From assembly GCA_020912385.1 (NCBI GenBank), contig CP087212.1, forward strand, positions 1,550,001 through 1,614,000: a DNA stretch of 64,000 nucleotides, read 5' to 3'. The position numbers and the translations under genes are program-made. The notes beneath the pieces are model-generated. The model was not told where the DNA came from. It did not search any database and saw only the letters and a program-made list of their open reading frames with translations. Below, piece after piece: positions 47,592 to 60,304 of the stretch (within the stretch, counting starts at the first letter, position 1; every line of letters starts with the position of its first letter). This DNA comes from Neofusicoccum parvum. Taxonomy: Eukaryota > Ascomycota > Dothideomycetes > Botryosphaeriales > Botryosphaeriaceae.

Positions 47592-48997
47592 ATGGCGCAT
47601 TCCATGATGAACTTCGTCACCTTCAACCAGGACTACTCCGCTCTGGGAGTCGGTGAGCTGGCCCGCCCTCCGTCCGCCCATCCTGCCTAACCCGCCGCCA
47701 CAGCTACTAAGAAGGGCATCCGCCTGTACGACACCGAGCCGTTCTCCAAATCCTTCGAGGGCGAGGAGGGCGATGTGTCGATCATGGAGATGCTGTTCTC
47801 CACCTCGCTGGTCGCCCTGATCCAGTCGCCGCGACTGCTGCGCATCCGCAACACCAAGGTACGACCGTCATGCAGCTGTGAGGACCGGTGGGCTGACTGA
47901 AGTCAGAGGCACTCGACCATCTGCGAGCTCACCTTCCCCACCAGAGTCCTTGCCGTCCGCCTGAATCGCAAGCGCTTGGTCGTGGTCTTGGAGGACCAGA
48001 TATACCTGTACGACATTAGCAACATGAAGATGTTGTACACGATTGATACATCGCCCAACCCGCACGGCATCGTCGCTCTCTCGCCGTCTTCCGAGCGCAA
48101 CCACCTCGTCTATCCTCTGCCGAAGAAGGATGCGCCCAACTTCTCCACCGCACCTCATGCGCCGCCTACTGGACCCCACATCGCTCCTCGCACCGGCGAA
48201 CTGCTCATATTCGACGCGACAAGGATGGAGCCGGTAAACGTCATCGAGGCGCATCAGGCTCCCTTGTCCTGCATCGCGCTCAACAACGAGGGCACTCTCC
48301 TGGCTACGGCTTCCGAGAAGGGCACCATCATCCGCGTCTTTTCCGTGCCAGATGCCAAAAAGCTGTTCCAGTTCCGCAGAGGCTCGATACCTGCCAAGAT
48401 TCTCAGCATGGCATTCAACTCAACATCCACCCTTCTCTGCGTTTCTTCTGCAACAGACACCGTACACATCTTCCGGCTTTCCCCGCAGACGGAGGCCCGA
48501 AGCAAGGACGGGTCGCCTTCCGGGCGGCGGCCCTCTGCCGGCGGATCCCGCGATCGCAGCCTGAGCCCCAGCAGCGAAGACTTGCCCGATAACGGCGACT
48601 ACGAGTCATCGTCTTCCAACGTCCCCGAAAGGAAACAGAACAACCCGGGGCTCGCCAGCATGATACGGCGCACCTCGCAGAACGTGGGCATGGGGTTTGC
48701 GCAGAAGCTGGGAGGTTATCTGCCCAGCGCCGTTGCCGAAATATGGGAGCCTGCAAGAGACTTCGCATGGGTCAAGATACCGAAGAGACAAGTTGAAGGA
48801 CCGCCTATGCATCCCAGCAACGTGGTTGCCATGAGCAACAACGGTCCTCAAGTCATGGTGGTGACAAATGATGGCAGCTTTTTCGTCTTCAACATCGACT
48901 TGGAGAACGGGGGCGAAGGAACACTCGTAAAGCAGTATTCGTAAGAACCCCATGGAACTCGACGGACGAGGATGTTAACTGACGCGACAGATTGTAG
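47592..48997 (+). CDS. atg18: Autophagy PROPPIN ATG18
   Basis: Exons 47592-47652, 47704-47858, 47907-48940 and 48991-48997 give 418 residues. Atg18 is a seven-bladed beta-propeller that binds PI3P and PI(3,5)P2, recruits Atg2 in autophagosome formation and regulates vacuole size. Diagnostic stretches are [79 protein letters not shown] and the lipid-binding FRRG (228-231). A 70-residue Ser/Arg-rich insertion (about 265-335) precedes [20 protein letters not shown], the usual position of the long flexible loop in Atg18. The last exon adds only Leu and stop (YSL); without the final splice the frame stops at 48944 after Ser. Either way the propeller is complete. Confidence 0.94.
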
Positions 48998-50425
48998 AGT
49001 GCTTGAACCACACGATAGGTTAGGCAGGACATCGTCTGAAGATTTTGGTTCATGATACACGGGCTCTCCAGCCTCACCCGACCGTTCCCTCGTGTTTTGA
49101 TTTCCTGGTTTGACATTGAGCGTTTGTTTTGTGTGTGTTTTGGGGGCAACAAAACTCACCTGCAGCATAGAATGGCGTTTTGGCTTTTTGCATTCGGCGG
49201 CCGCAGCCATTCCACTCCCACCCCCCCCAGTTGATATACCCTTGTCGTTTGAGACTCACAGGATCAGGTAGGAGCAACGAAGGGTGGCGGATAATGTAAT
49301 GAAACCACTGCGCGAAGGCTTGTGAAGACTTAGCGGAAACGGAGATGACCTCGACGCAGGTATTACTTGTTTAAGATTCCACGGCCGCTCGTAGTCGCAT
49401 CCGTCGCACGTGTCCCTGAATGCCACTGAATGCTCTGCGAGAACGCTGCTACTTCGCGGCCCCCTGCGTGCCACACCAATGGGCTTAAAGACCGTCACCG
49501 CTCAATGCGGGGACACGGCCGGGCCCAGCCATCAGAACGGACGTCGCCGCAGCAGCAGCCGGTGGGTGCCAGCCTGGATGGTCCGTTTGATCGATACGGA
49601 CCTTGGTCTCTTGCCATGTTTGGGATTCCCTATAGGCGACGCTGCGGTGAGATGGGCGCACAACACCACAGACCGCGCTGGTACAGCGGCAGCGGGGTAC
49701 GGCGGCATGGGGCCAACCCTGCATGCTTCACGGACGTTTGATGCAGGGTGCCTAATCTAATTGCCACCGCGCCTCCGCCGGGCTCTAGAACAAGTTTCAC
49801 GCAGGGTCGCGTGGGCGCGGGCCTGGTGGAGTGCTCTCGTCGCCGGCGCTGCGTCATCGCACATTCTCCGGAGGCGACCCCTCAACGTCTCCGTCCGCTC
49901 GCCAGACAGGCTTCCGCTCCGCCACGCGGAAAGCAAAGGCCTCGCATATCAGGCCCACCACAGCCAAATGGCAGCACTCCTGTGGATGAGGCATTTAACC
50001 CGCGCACATCTGATCGCCCTGGCTGCAGCTGGCTTTGCCTCCGACATCCCCCCGTCGACTGTGCCGAGTGTCGCGCCAGGCCGGGCCCTCTGACAAGCCA
50101 CTTCTCTTAAATGCTCTCTGCGTCGGCCAGCCCGCTTCAACTCGGGTTTCTCGCTGGCACTGCTCTCTCCGCCGCTAGAGGTGTTTGTTCACGTCGGGCG
50201 CCAGCCACGGCCACGTCGTTTGCACCCCCACAGCTGCCTTTCGGACAGGACAGACTTGCTAGCGAGACCGCAGACCCAGTAAACAGCCAGAAGAGCCAAG
50301 CGTGCTCCACTCCAATGCGAGAGGCTCGCTCTTCACCATCGCGCGGCTTCAGCACCTCCAGACTGGCGCAATAACGCCGGCCGACTCCCGGAGCTCGACG
50401 TCCGGGGGCAGGAACCTAGCCGCGC
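48998..50425. other. Intergenic region downstream of atg18
   Basis: About 1.4 kb with no supported coding sequence; GC-rich from 49500 onward. Confidence 0.5.
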
Positions 50426-51657
50426 ATGGCTGAGGCACAGGACCCGCTGTGTCCCAAACCCTTCCGCCCGTTCAGACGAGTGTCTTTGAGCCCAACCAGA
50501 CATCCCGACATCTACAGGCCACCGCGGATCCCAACCCAGTACCAGGGCTACCGCCATCCGGCGACACATCCTCTGTCACCGCCAGAGACCGGATCTTCTC
50601 CAACATACATCAGCCCATCTCCGCAGACGTGGTGCCAACCAGGCCACCAGGTTCCCCGTACGCAATCGGGCTCGTCTGGGACGTACATCGACCCATCCCC
50701 TCAACCGTCAAACTCAACCGGGACCCACGTTCCCTCAGGCTCTGGCCAAACCTACGTCAACCTGTCCCCTTCGAGCTCAAACGGGACGTACATAAATTCC
50801 TCGCCGCAGCAATCCTCCTCCGCCCGAACGTACATAGACTCTTCATCCCAGCAGTCTTCTTCCGATCGAACCTACATTGACCCCTCTCCTCAGCTCTCCA
50901 ACTCGTCCCAGACCTACATTTCGCCATCTCCGCAGGTTTCATGTTTTCCGAGGGACCAACCAAATATCCAACTGCATAATCATGCTTACCAGGGCGCTGC
51001 ACGCTCCTCGCCCCCTCTTCAACACCATGGAGTGCCCTACACAGACTCGCCTCCTCACGGCTATCTTGGCGTAACCACACCGCCGTACACGCCATCCTAT
51101 CCGGCTTCGTACGGAACCACCACAACCAACCTCTCCCAGCCGTCTCCCTGGGGAATCTCGCAGCAATCCTCCATGACTCCAACACCAACACCCCTGTCAC
51201 CCCACCAGCCGCAGCGACAGCAACGAAGTCTCCCACCACCACCTTCCCGCGGCGCGACATACCCGCTACCGAACACTGGTTTAGGCCTCAACACCTGTGC
51301 ATCCGACTATGCCTATTCGTCCGACCGTGCCTATTCATTCGATCGCGCCTATCCACCCGATCACCCCAATCTACCGCAGCATCCACCCCACCACCCAAAA
51401 CCTCCAACCCACCCCTCCCCACCGCACCGCCAGCACATCAGCCCACCCACCCAAACCGGCCTCTACCGCACCTACCCCTGGCTCCCCATCCCGACCGCCA
51501 TCCCGGGCTCCTGGTCCGGCGGATCCTCGGACTCTCAAAAGCACGCGCGCTTCCCGTCCGACTCGGACAGCTCGGGCGTGTCCGTCAGCTCGTCCATCAG
51601 CAACCCGCACCGGCACCTCGCGCGACGGGAGCGGCGGCGAGAAGCTCGACGGGCATC

Positions 51658-51694
<37 letters not shown>

Positions 51695-52159
51695 CAGCAG
51701 CAGCAACAACAACACACACCACGTGCCGCGACGGTGGAATCGGAGCCCGAGGAGACGACGGACTTCGAGGACGCGTACGAGACCGCCACCAGCGACTCCG
51801 ACGCCGAATTCTCCTCCCGGTCCCGGTCCACGCATCGGCATCGTCGTCGTCGCGGCGGCGGCGGCGGTGGTCCGAGACGCAAGAGCAGGGGGCCGGAGGA
51901 CTACGACTCGGCCCTCTCCTCCGAGGAAGAGGAGGAGGGACGCTCGGGGACGGCGGGCGACGGCGACGACGACGGCGACGATGCGGAGCGGCAGGTCAAG
52001 GAGCACCGGCGGCGCGAGGCCAAGCGGCGCAGGTACAAGCGCAAGCTCGACGAGCTGCGCGGCGAGCGCGAGCGCGAGCACCGCATGGACCGCAAGTACG
52101 ACTCGTGGCCGGCGATGCTGGACCTGGCGGCGTTCTTCGCGACGTACATCATGACGTGA
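50426..52159 (+). CDS. Low-complexity protein with TYIxxSPQ tandem repeats and polyglutamine
   Basis: Single open frame of 577 residues that I do not recognise. Residues about 55-175 contain six or seven related units of the type TYI(D/N/S)xSPQxSxS; four at 50786-50953 are exact 14-residue (42-bp) steps. A proline/tyrosine-rich middle follows, then a polyglutamine tract (from about residue 412) encoded by CAG repeats, an acidic DFEDAYETATSDSD stretch, a Gly run, and a charged coiled-coil-like EHRRREAKRRRYKRKLDE near the C-terminus. The end (WPAMLDLAAFFATYIM) is the only hydrophobic part. The repeats stay in phase over the whole length, which supports real coding. Function unknown; scaffold or RNA-binding roles would be guesses. 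Antisense and shifted frames here are shadows. Confidence 0.6.
50786..50953. repeat. 42-bp in-frame tandem repeat
   Basis: Units start at 50786, 50828, 50870 and 50912, each 42 bp and beginning AC(G/C)TACAT, encoding TYI followed by Ser/Gln-rich residues. Diverged units lie upstream to about 50588. Confidence 0.85.
51659..51712. repeat. CAG/CAA repeat encoding polyglutamine
   Basis: Run of CAG triplets interrupted by one CAT, then CAA triplets, in frame within the 50426 gene. Confidence 0.9.
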
Positions 52160-52964
52160 TGGAGCTGAGTGAGCGATTGAGCGAGCGTCTCGGAGCCGGA
52201 CAGGGTTGAGGGGAGGGGAGAAGGGGAGGCAGTGCAGGACGGGTGGGTGGGGTGTCGTTGTTTGTCGCTCCCGGCTGTGCGTGGGTTGTGGAGACGCGAG
52301 GGTCGAGGCGAAAGATTGACTGATCAATGTATTTCAGCGAACTTTTCTATCAGCGTTTCCTTGGTTTGTTTCTCAAGAGGTTCGATGGGAGAGTATGCTT
52401 CAATCACGAACGCTTTGCTACGAAGAACACCCTTTGATCATTGGCTATGCATCTTCCCCTACAAGTAAACGTACATAATTACTCGGAGATCTAATAGACA
52501 TGAATACGGACAACGCGTGTGGCGCCACATGGCCATCAAGTTACCTAAAGCGACTACTAACTCCTGATCGAGAAGGTGATCCTCACCTCGGCAAAGAGGG
52601 GCAAGAGGGGGAAGGAAACGCGGGACGGGACGATCCGGAGATCCCAGTGCTCATAACCCCGAGATCTCCCTTTAGTCCTGAACACCTTGTTGGCTGTTCA
52701 CCATGCTTAAGTGGACGTCGGTGCCCATAAACCGGGTTGCTCCATCCGTCACCAACAAGAAGACAGTGCGTGTCTGTCAAAAGGGGAATCACAATTGCTA
52801 AAAAATGGTATGTACAAAGCTAGGAGATCTTGTCACGCTCCATCCCTTCCCAACCCTATGGGATTATCACTGCAGGAATTCATAAGTTCATCAGACAACC
52901 ACCAACCCATCCCGACGTCTTTTTTCTTCCCTTTTCCGGATGAAGCGAGAGCGCTCGCATCCGT
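52160..52964. other. Intergenic region between convergent genes
   Basis: About 800 bp of 3' flanks; no gene or structured element recognised. Confidence 0.5.
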
Positions 52965-54140
52965 TTACTTGGAGGTGTCGAGGACATAGCGACCAGCGAT
53001 GGCGCCCTTCTTCATCAGGTCGTACACATCGTTGAGCTGCGACAGACCGACAACCTTGAAGGGAGCCTTGATCAGGCCGCGGGCGAAGAAGTCGAGGGCC
53101 TCGGCAGAGTCCTGACGGTTGCCGACGTACGAGCCCTTGATGGAGATCATGCGGACGACGGACTCGAAGACGGGAGCGCGCAGGTAGGCACCGGCGGGGA
53201 GACCAATGCAGATGACAGTGCCGCGGGGACGGACGTACTGGTGTGCGTGTTAGGAGAATTCTCACTGGCATGTCAGGGCAGTTCCGGGAAATGCTTACCT
53301 CAGCGGCCTGCTGGAAGGGCTTCTCGCTCACGGCGAGCAGGATGACGGCGTGGGGACCAAGACCGTCCTTGGTAGCAGCCTGCACGTCCTTGACGACGTT
53401 GGAGCTCTTGGAGAAGTCGATGAAGGCGGTGGTGCCCATGCTCTCGCACATGGCCTTCTTGTCATCACCGGCATCAATGGAGATGGTGTGGATACCCATG
53501 GCCTTGGCGTACTGCAGGGCGAGGGAGCCGAGACCACCACCAGCACCGACGATGGCGATGGTCTGGCCGGGGCGCACGCCAGACTCCTTGATACCCTTGT
53601 AGACAGTGATACCGGCGCAGAGGACGGGGGCAATGGCGGCGAGATCGGCACCCTCGGGTATCCGCGCAACGTGGGCAGCCTTGGCGATGGCGTACTGCTG
53701 GAAGGAACCGTCGACGGTGTAGCCGGAGAGAAGGGCGTGGGGGCAGAGGGGCTCGTCGGCCTGCTGGCAGAAGTCGCAGGCAAGGCACGAGCCGTTCAAC
53801 CACTGCGGCGGGTGTCAGTAGCATCTCGGGGCGTTGGGACAGGGTTGGAGCTGACCTTGACGCCGACAGCATCACCAATCTTCACATCCTTGACGAGCTC
53901 GCCCTTCTTGACGACGTAGCCGGCACCCTCGTGGCCACCGACAAGCGGCATCTTGACGGGCAGCGGCCAGTCGCCCTGCATGGCGTGCAGGTCGGTGTGG
54001 CAGACGCCGGTGAACTTGACATTGATCAGGACCTCGTCGGGACCGGGCTCGGCGACGTCGATCTCCTTGTAGACCGGGGCGGCGCCGACCTTCTCGACGA
54101 CCTGGGCCATCTGCCTCTTGGGGACCTGGGGAGCAGACAT
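52965..54140 (-). CDS. Zinc-dependent alcohol dehydrogenase (ADH1 type)
   Basis: Exons 54140-53856, 53802-53299 and 53237-52965, all split between codons, encode 353 residues. It belongs to the tetrameric yeast-type ADH family that interconverts ethanol and acetaldehyde with NAD(H) in the cytosol. Catalytic zinc ligands are C47 (GVCHTD), H70 with E71 (GGHEGAG) and C157 ([11 protein letters not shown]). The structural zinc site is C101, C104, C107 and C115. NAD binds at GAGGGLG (about 181-187). The sequence ends [18 protein letters not shown], typical of fungal ADH1. No mitochondrial presequence is present, so a cytosolic enzyme is inferred. The start MSAPQVPK is the first ATG after a TATA box 148 bp upstream. 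Its smooth, codon-biased sequence fits high expression. Confidence 0.96.
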
Positions 54141-57100
54141 GATGTCAGAGGGTGGGGTGGGGGACTGGTGGTGGTGATGGTGGTGGGAGGCGGCTGGAGT
54201 GGTAGCGGAGCTGGTGCACAAGGCAATGGATTGAGAGGACTGGTGAGTGCTGGATGGGAACGAGGTCGGGCTGGCGGTCGACGAAGCTTTATACTGTCAG
54301 TCAATCGTCACGAAAGCAGCAACCCCGCCCAGGATGGCAGGCGGCGTGACAGGGGCAACAAAGGTGGTGCGGCAGCGACACAGGCGATCGGAGGTCTCGC
54401 AGCTGGACAGCTGCTGCCATGATCCCTCCCAGGGTCCGCGGGCATGCCGGCGCTCCGGAGGCGCGCGATGGGCCGATGCCATTGGACGCCGGGCGGGTCG
54501 TGGTGTTAGCAGTGGGTGCGCGGTGGACTTCGCCGGCGACGTCGGGAGACGCCCGTCTCACGCTCGCCAGACAGGCGTTCCGGCGCCGCGAGCTTCGGCC
54601 GGCGCGGTCGGCACCGTCGTTCGACTGCGGGTTCCTCTCGTCTGCGCGGCGCGCTGGGGGCCGAGTGCGGCGCGATGAAGAACCTGCTATCTTATCGCCC
54701 GCGCAGTCAGGCCATCGCAGACGATGTCAGCCCTGCGAGCCACAGCGCTGCCCCACCACCCAAAACCGCGCAGCGTGACATTCACGCCAACGACCAGTTT
54801 TTTTTCTATTTTTTATTCGCGCGGCCGCAGGGCCACTGCGGCGTACGTCAGAGAGCGCACATATATCGCGCGCCTCGCCCTCCTGCGCGAGCGAGCTGGC
54901 CGCCCGCCCACCACCGCCGCCCACGCCCACCGCCGCCCTGGCGCGCCGCGCTGATGCCGCCTGGCCGGGCGACTGGAAGGACGCACGCGCCGCCGACACG
55001 CACGCATCGTCGCGGGGGCACCGAAAGCGTCCGGCGTCGATTCCTTTGCCTCTTCCGCAGTCCCGCCGCCCAGCCGCCCCACCACGCCGTGCTCTGCGGC
55101 CAGCACGGCGAGCGTGGGAGCGCTGCGCCAGCCCGCAACAGCAACCCAGCCCGCAGCCGCCGCAAGCCCGCCCCAGAAATCTCCACGCGCGCCCATGCAC
55201 GTCTGCCTCAACCTCCGCCTCCTTTCCCCAGGACCGAGGCGCCGTGGCGTCCTTGCCTGTCGCGGCATGGCCTGCAGCGGAACCGCACGACGCCAGACGT
55301 CCGGAGGCAGCGCAGCCCACGCCCGCGCCCACGCTGCCCGCCGCCTCCCCGAGCGCAGCCTGCAGATTCCTGGGGTAAGGCCGCCTCTGAGTGGCCGCGG
55401 AGCCGCAACCCCATGCGCCCTCGTCCCCAGAAACCCGGCCCTCCGCCGCCGGCGCGGGCGAATGAAGCCCCTGCGCCTTAATCGCAGCCAGCATGCTCCG
55501 CGATTCTGCCTTTGAACCGAGTACGCTGCTGCGCGCGGCGGGGCGGCGCGCGCGCCCCTGGCTGCTCTGGCTCTACCCCACCAATTGCCTTCCTTCCGCC
55601 CCTCCAGCTCCTTCTCCAGGTCTCCATCAGCTATCTGGCGGAGCGCGGCACTTTGGCTGCCCCTTCGGCTCTGCGGAACTCTCAAACGGCGGTCGGGCGG
55701 CGTCTTGCTCATTTGGAGGCTGCCGCTGCGGATGCGTTAGCCCGTGCCACGAGGCCGCCGCAAAGTCACAGGCCGACTCCGCGATGGGCAGCGAGCCGCA
55801 GGACGACTCAGCCCCTCACTTGTTGAACGGGGCCGCTCGACAGCTTTCCCCTCTCGACCAGCATCGCGGGTCGGCGCCAACCGTTGTCACTGGGCGGCGG
55901 ATCTCGAGGATGGCCAGGCCAATGCAAGCAAGACACCACGGCCAATGCGAGGTGTACCAAGTTACGGGATGTTCCCTCCCCATCAGCTGAGGACGAGGAT
56001 TCGGGCCATTGGCGTCTCGTGGGGATTATCTTTGGAACGACCACTTTCGGGCAAAATCTGGGGCTGGGCGGGCCTGGAGGGCCTGGCGTCTGCGCACCAC
56101 CCCGCACCCAGCTGCCTATGACGCTAACGGTGGGGCAGACAGCAACGACGACCACGCAAACGAGCCGACACGAGTAAACGACACGAGGTCAACAAAAAAA
56201 CCTTCCCACCTTTGCCCCCCTTCTCACATCCCGCCGCTCGATTCCGTCGCGTCTGCGCAGACGCCGCGAACACACACAACTGCAAAACATCACGCGATGA
56301 TCGCCCGGCGCGAGGCTTCTGGAGCGCCCTCGCCGCGTCGTTCTTTGCCGGCCGTTTTTCTCTGCCCGCGACACGTTTTCCAGCTGCTGCTCAGCGCCTT
56401 TTGCCCCGCCTTTCCCGGCTTCCGTACAGCTTACATGCATGAAACAGCCTTGTTTTCAGTCCCCGCCCCTGCCCGGCGATTCAGAACCGACTGAATCTCA
56501 GATGCATCACGCCACCACGCCTGCACTCCGTCCTCGAAGCGCAAGGAAACCGTGGAGGCCGTTTGTCAGGGCGGACAGTGTTGTTTCGTGGTGCCATGTG
56601 AATTCTGATAATTCTCACACTGGTGGGCTGATGTCCTGTGCAGCGACGTTGGTCCTGCTCCCTCGACTACTCGGCTTGAGTTACCGGCTTTTTTGTGTTG
56701 AGATGCATGTGCGACGCGGGTTGCGCGTACGTCGTTTCGATAGCGACCGGATGAAAAGGCGTTCGCTTGTCCATCAAGCTTCGAAGACACCGCAGTCAGT
56801 ACAACACGACGTAAACCCAGCCAAGTACGCGCTCTCCTTGAATGAAATGGTTTGAGTCGTGCCGGTTACTGGTGCTGTTCTCTGCGCCATCACCAAGGAA
56901 TAAGCATCACGGAGTTTGCAAGGTAAAGTGTAACGCAAAGAGATATTTAATTTATCTAAAGGGTATCAAACAAAAACCAACTGCGTCATGCTCGTTCCGT
57001 CGTCCGGTCGATCATTCGCTTGGAAAGATTGGTTTTTTGGGGAGGGCAATCAAGTTATCTCGTGGTATAGCGAAAAACAGGACCGCATTATTAAAATCTT

Positions 57101-57414
57101 CGAGAGCAAAGAAAAAAACTCTTTCCGCGTGGAAAACCAGAAGAACAGATTAAAGAAAAGCATTACTCGTTGCCCGTTTTTCGCTTTCAGTTGATCGCTT
57201 GAAGATGTCTCATGGAGCAACATGCCGACTGCCGAGGAAAGGGCAGCGTAAGTGACCCAGTAAGCATCAACTCCCTCGCATCATACAATCCTCCTTACTC
57301 CCCCTTTGCTCTCTGCTTCGCATTGGGTATCAGGTAACCATGATGCCTTGTCGAATAAACACAAAAACGCCATTATCCGGGGCGGTGCCCAGAACGCATA
57401 GAGTAGTGGCAGGA
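54141..57414. other. Long gene-free interval between ADH and CSC1-like genes
   Basis: 3.3 kb. Strongly GC-rich up to 56400, with a 321-codon Arg/Pro-rich frame (54516-55481) judged to be chance. AT-richer from 56850 toward the 3' end of the CSC1-like gene. No RNA gene or repeat recognised. Confidence 0.5.
54288..54293 (-). promoter_or_regulatory. TATA box of the ADH gene
   Basis: TATAAA on the minus strand, 148 bp before the ADH start codon, preceding a CA/CT-rich leader. Confidence 0.45.
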
Positions 57415-60304
57415 TTAATAGTAGATCTTGGGCTCGGCGATTGGAACCTCCGCTTCGGGATCCCAGGAGATCTTGTTCTTCTCGTCGAAGTGGGCGGCCG
57501 TGTCGGTGATGGCGATGATCTTGCCCGTATCCTGCACCTCCTGGCGCGAGCAACCGGCCGAGTCGCGCGGGATCCACAGCATCGGCGGCTCTGACGTGAT
57601 GGCGGGGTGGAAGTAGGCGTCGCGTTCCACTTCGGGAGCGTACAGTGCGTCGGGATCGGCAAAGTTGCGCGGAACCATGCGCCGCATTGTCGGGTAGTCG
57701 GTGTAGATGTCGGGCCGCAGGAACTTCTTGATCATGCCTGGCTTCCCGTGCGGCGCCAAGCGCGCCTCCGAGATGCCCTCCTCCTCTGCCGTACCCTTCT
57801 CGTAGCCTTTCGTCGGCGCGTCGGCGCGCTCGTGGGGCGGGAGGTCAGACTCCTCAGCAAGCAGGCGGCGCTCCTCCTCCTGAAGGCTCTTAGGCAGGTA
57901 CTGCAGAAGCGGGGTAAGGGCAGCATTCAATGAAGCGTGGTACAGGACAGTGAAGATCAAGAGAACCAGCATCAGGATGAAAGGCCCAAGTGCACCCACT
58001 GAGCCAAGCTGGATCGCGAAGAGACCGGTAAGGCAGGCTTCGGCAATGTAAAGACCGACGAAGAGCTGCTGCAAGGCGCGAGGGTAAACAAGGCCCTTCG
58101 TGTCGATGTTGATGTCGTACACGAAGAGGAGATTGTACCTGTAGGCGAAGTAGAAGAACCACATGCCAATCGCGGCAAAGAGAAGGACCAACGGTGCAAT
58201 ACACGCGTAGCAGATAGCTTATACAAGTTAGCAAGACGCTCGAGTTGAGAGATGAGTAACAACTTACCAATGACGAACAAGTTCGTGTAAACCGGGAAGA
58301 CGGTGCCCCAGCCCAGACCGGACAGAGAAATCCAGCGCTTGTACATCTTACGGGGAGTGCTATCAAGAAGCTTGCCCAGGACTTTCGCAACCACCAGACC
58401 GACCAGACCGACCAAAAGACCAGAAACAACACCCAGACCTTGAAGGACGAAGTAGGACAGGTAGAAGCCTGATGCAGTAGGGATGGTAGTTGCAAGCTTG
58501 CTAGGAATTCCCGTCGGTTCAGCGATGATGTCGCCAACAGCAGAAGCCGCAGCAGATCCGAGGGTAGCCACCAGGAAAACCTGAACAACCTGGAAGGCGA
58601 AGTAGTAATTTTGGACGCTCAATTCGACGGCGGAGCGCGTGGGATCACCGCTGAGCTTGGCCACCAGGCGAAGAATAATAGGCAGCAGGGCCATCAGAAC
58701 CGCGAGGAGAATGACGGGAAGCAGACCAGTGACAACACCCCTGATGGCGGTAGGAATGTCATTGATGAAGTCCAAGGCTGGAATGATGCAGGTGAGGGCC
58801 TGGACGTTCGAGATAGCACCGACAAAGGCGACGGGAACAGACCAGAAGACAACAAGCGCAGTGACGAAACCCGTAGTCGCAATGACACGAATGACACGCT
58901 CCCACCACTTGATGCGCAGGTTGCTCCAGATGATCTCACTGGGGATGATACCAGTGTAGCGGGGGGACATGTGGAGGGCCTGGTGGTGCGTAAGACTCTG
59001 GAATGCGGCCTGAGCCTCAGCGATGGTGTCGAACTCGACAAAAACAGAGTTGATCTTCTTCGCAGAGGCATTGCGGTGCTCGTGTTGCTCCTTCTCGATC
59101 TCCGGGATCAGCTTCTCCAGCTGAGCGCGGGACCAGTCAATAGTGTCGACCTTCTTGCCAATGATGGGCTTCAAGCGATGCGTCGGGCGATCCTTTGCCT
59201 TGATCCAGCGAGCGGCAACCGACCCGGTCTCGGAACGGCCGTTGATCTCGTGCAATTCCTCCTCGTGAGCTCCACCAGCCTTCTCAGACTTGAGCTTAGC
59301 CGCATTGACGAGCTTGCACAACTTAGTCTCCGCGCCCTCCAGCTTCATGGCAATCTTGTCCCGCTCCTCAACCTTCTCCTCGAGGTCCTTGGTGTCCGTA
59401 GGAAGCCAGACGCGCTTCACGTGATCTCCCAAAAGATCGCGCATCCTTGATTCGTGGAGATAGTACTCGGGAACCGACGTGAACAGGACGGTGCGCGAGG
59501 AGAGACGCTTGGCGTAGAGAGGAGACATGAGGAAAGCTTGACGGAGATTGATGTAGAAAATGCTCTCGCGGGTGATCATGAACATGATGAATCCTGGACT
59601 GTGGTTAGCTGGTTCTCCACAGGTCGTGCAAGGAACCCATACCGAAGAAGAGATAGGCACATCCAGCGTGAGCGAAGTAACGGTAGTAATTATTGGAGAC
59701 GTTGGACAGGTTGAGGACATCCAGCTGCGATTGGCCGCCGCCGCCTGTGATGTTCACCGGGAACAGCACCGGGGCGCAGATGAAGAAGCCCACAAAGCAG
59801 GAGATGACGGCCATCTTGAGCAGGCGCAAAAACAGGTAGCCATCGAGCGAGTGGTGGGTGAGCACATAACTGTCCGGAATCTTGACAAACGCGGCGATCC
59901 AGCTGAAGAGGCCGGGAGGTAACTGCGGTGATCGTTCGTGCTCTTTCAAGGTATTGAGCACCGAACGAGCCTGGTATTGGCGGACGAAGACGCGGCGCAG
60001 AATGACGAAGAGCGCAAGCCAGATGAGGGCGTAGACGGCGACCGGCGCGAGCGTCGACAGGAGCCGCGATGCGGACACCGGCTCCGTTTCCTGCGAGGAA
60101 CCGATGTTCTCATCTTGTCCCTGCAGCGATGTTGTTAGTATCGCTTTGATGCACGCCTTGCGGTTGCTGCTTTGCGTGGTCATGGGCGCGACGAATGTGA
60201 CGAAAAAGGCAATTGTGAAAAGCGCACAGCGCCGCGGGAGAATGGAATTGTGGAAGAAGACGAAGAGAACATACGGAGACGCTGCACGAGTTGACGTTGC
60301 CCAT
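57415..60304 (-). CDS. CSC1/RSN1-family (DUF221) stress-gated cation channel-like protein
   Basis: Exons 60304-60275, 60120-59643, 59593-58268 and 58217-57415 encode 878 residues. The family (OSCA/TMEM63 relatives) includes osmotically gated Ca2+-permeable channels and yeast Rsn1/Csc1. After about 35 residues comes the first helix (LAPVAVYALIWLALFVILRR), then FSWIAAFVKIPDSYVLTHHS, PVLFPVNITGGG and a cytosolic domain with SRTVLFTSVPEYYL. The seven-helix DUF221 core follows: SVFVEFDTIAEAQAAFQSL, PSEIIWSNLRIKWWERVIR, FPVYTNLFVIAICYACIAPL, FAYRYNLLFVYDINIDTKG. The C-tail (about 690-878) is hydrophilic. Exon 1 (MGNVNSCSVS) is chosen because it has a GTATGT donor matched to TACTAAC and CTGCAG; the alternative is an unspliced start at 60183 (MTTQSSNRK). 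Confidence 0.9.

Noticed and set aside
51371..52327. 318-codon antisense frame over the repeat protein gene
   Set aside because: Leucine run encoded by the reverse of CAG repeats and no family motif; the sense frame keeps the 42-bp repeat in phase.
54516..55481. 321-codon Arg/Pro-rich frame in the ADH upstream region
   Set aside because: No domain or conservation-like pattern, typical of chance frames in very GC-rich intergenic DNA.
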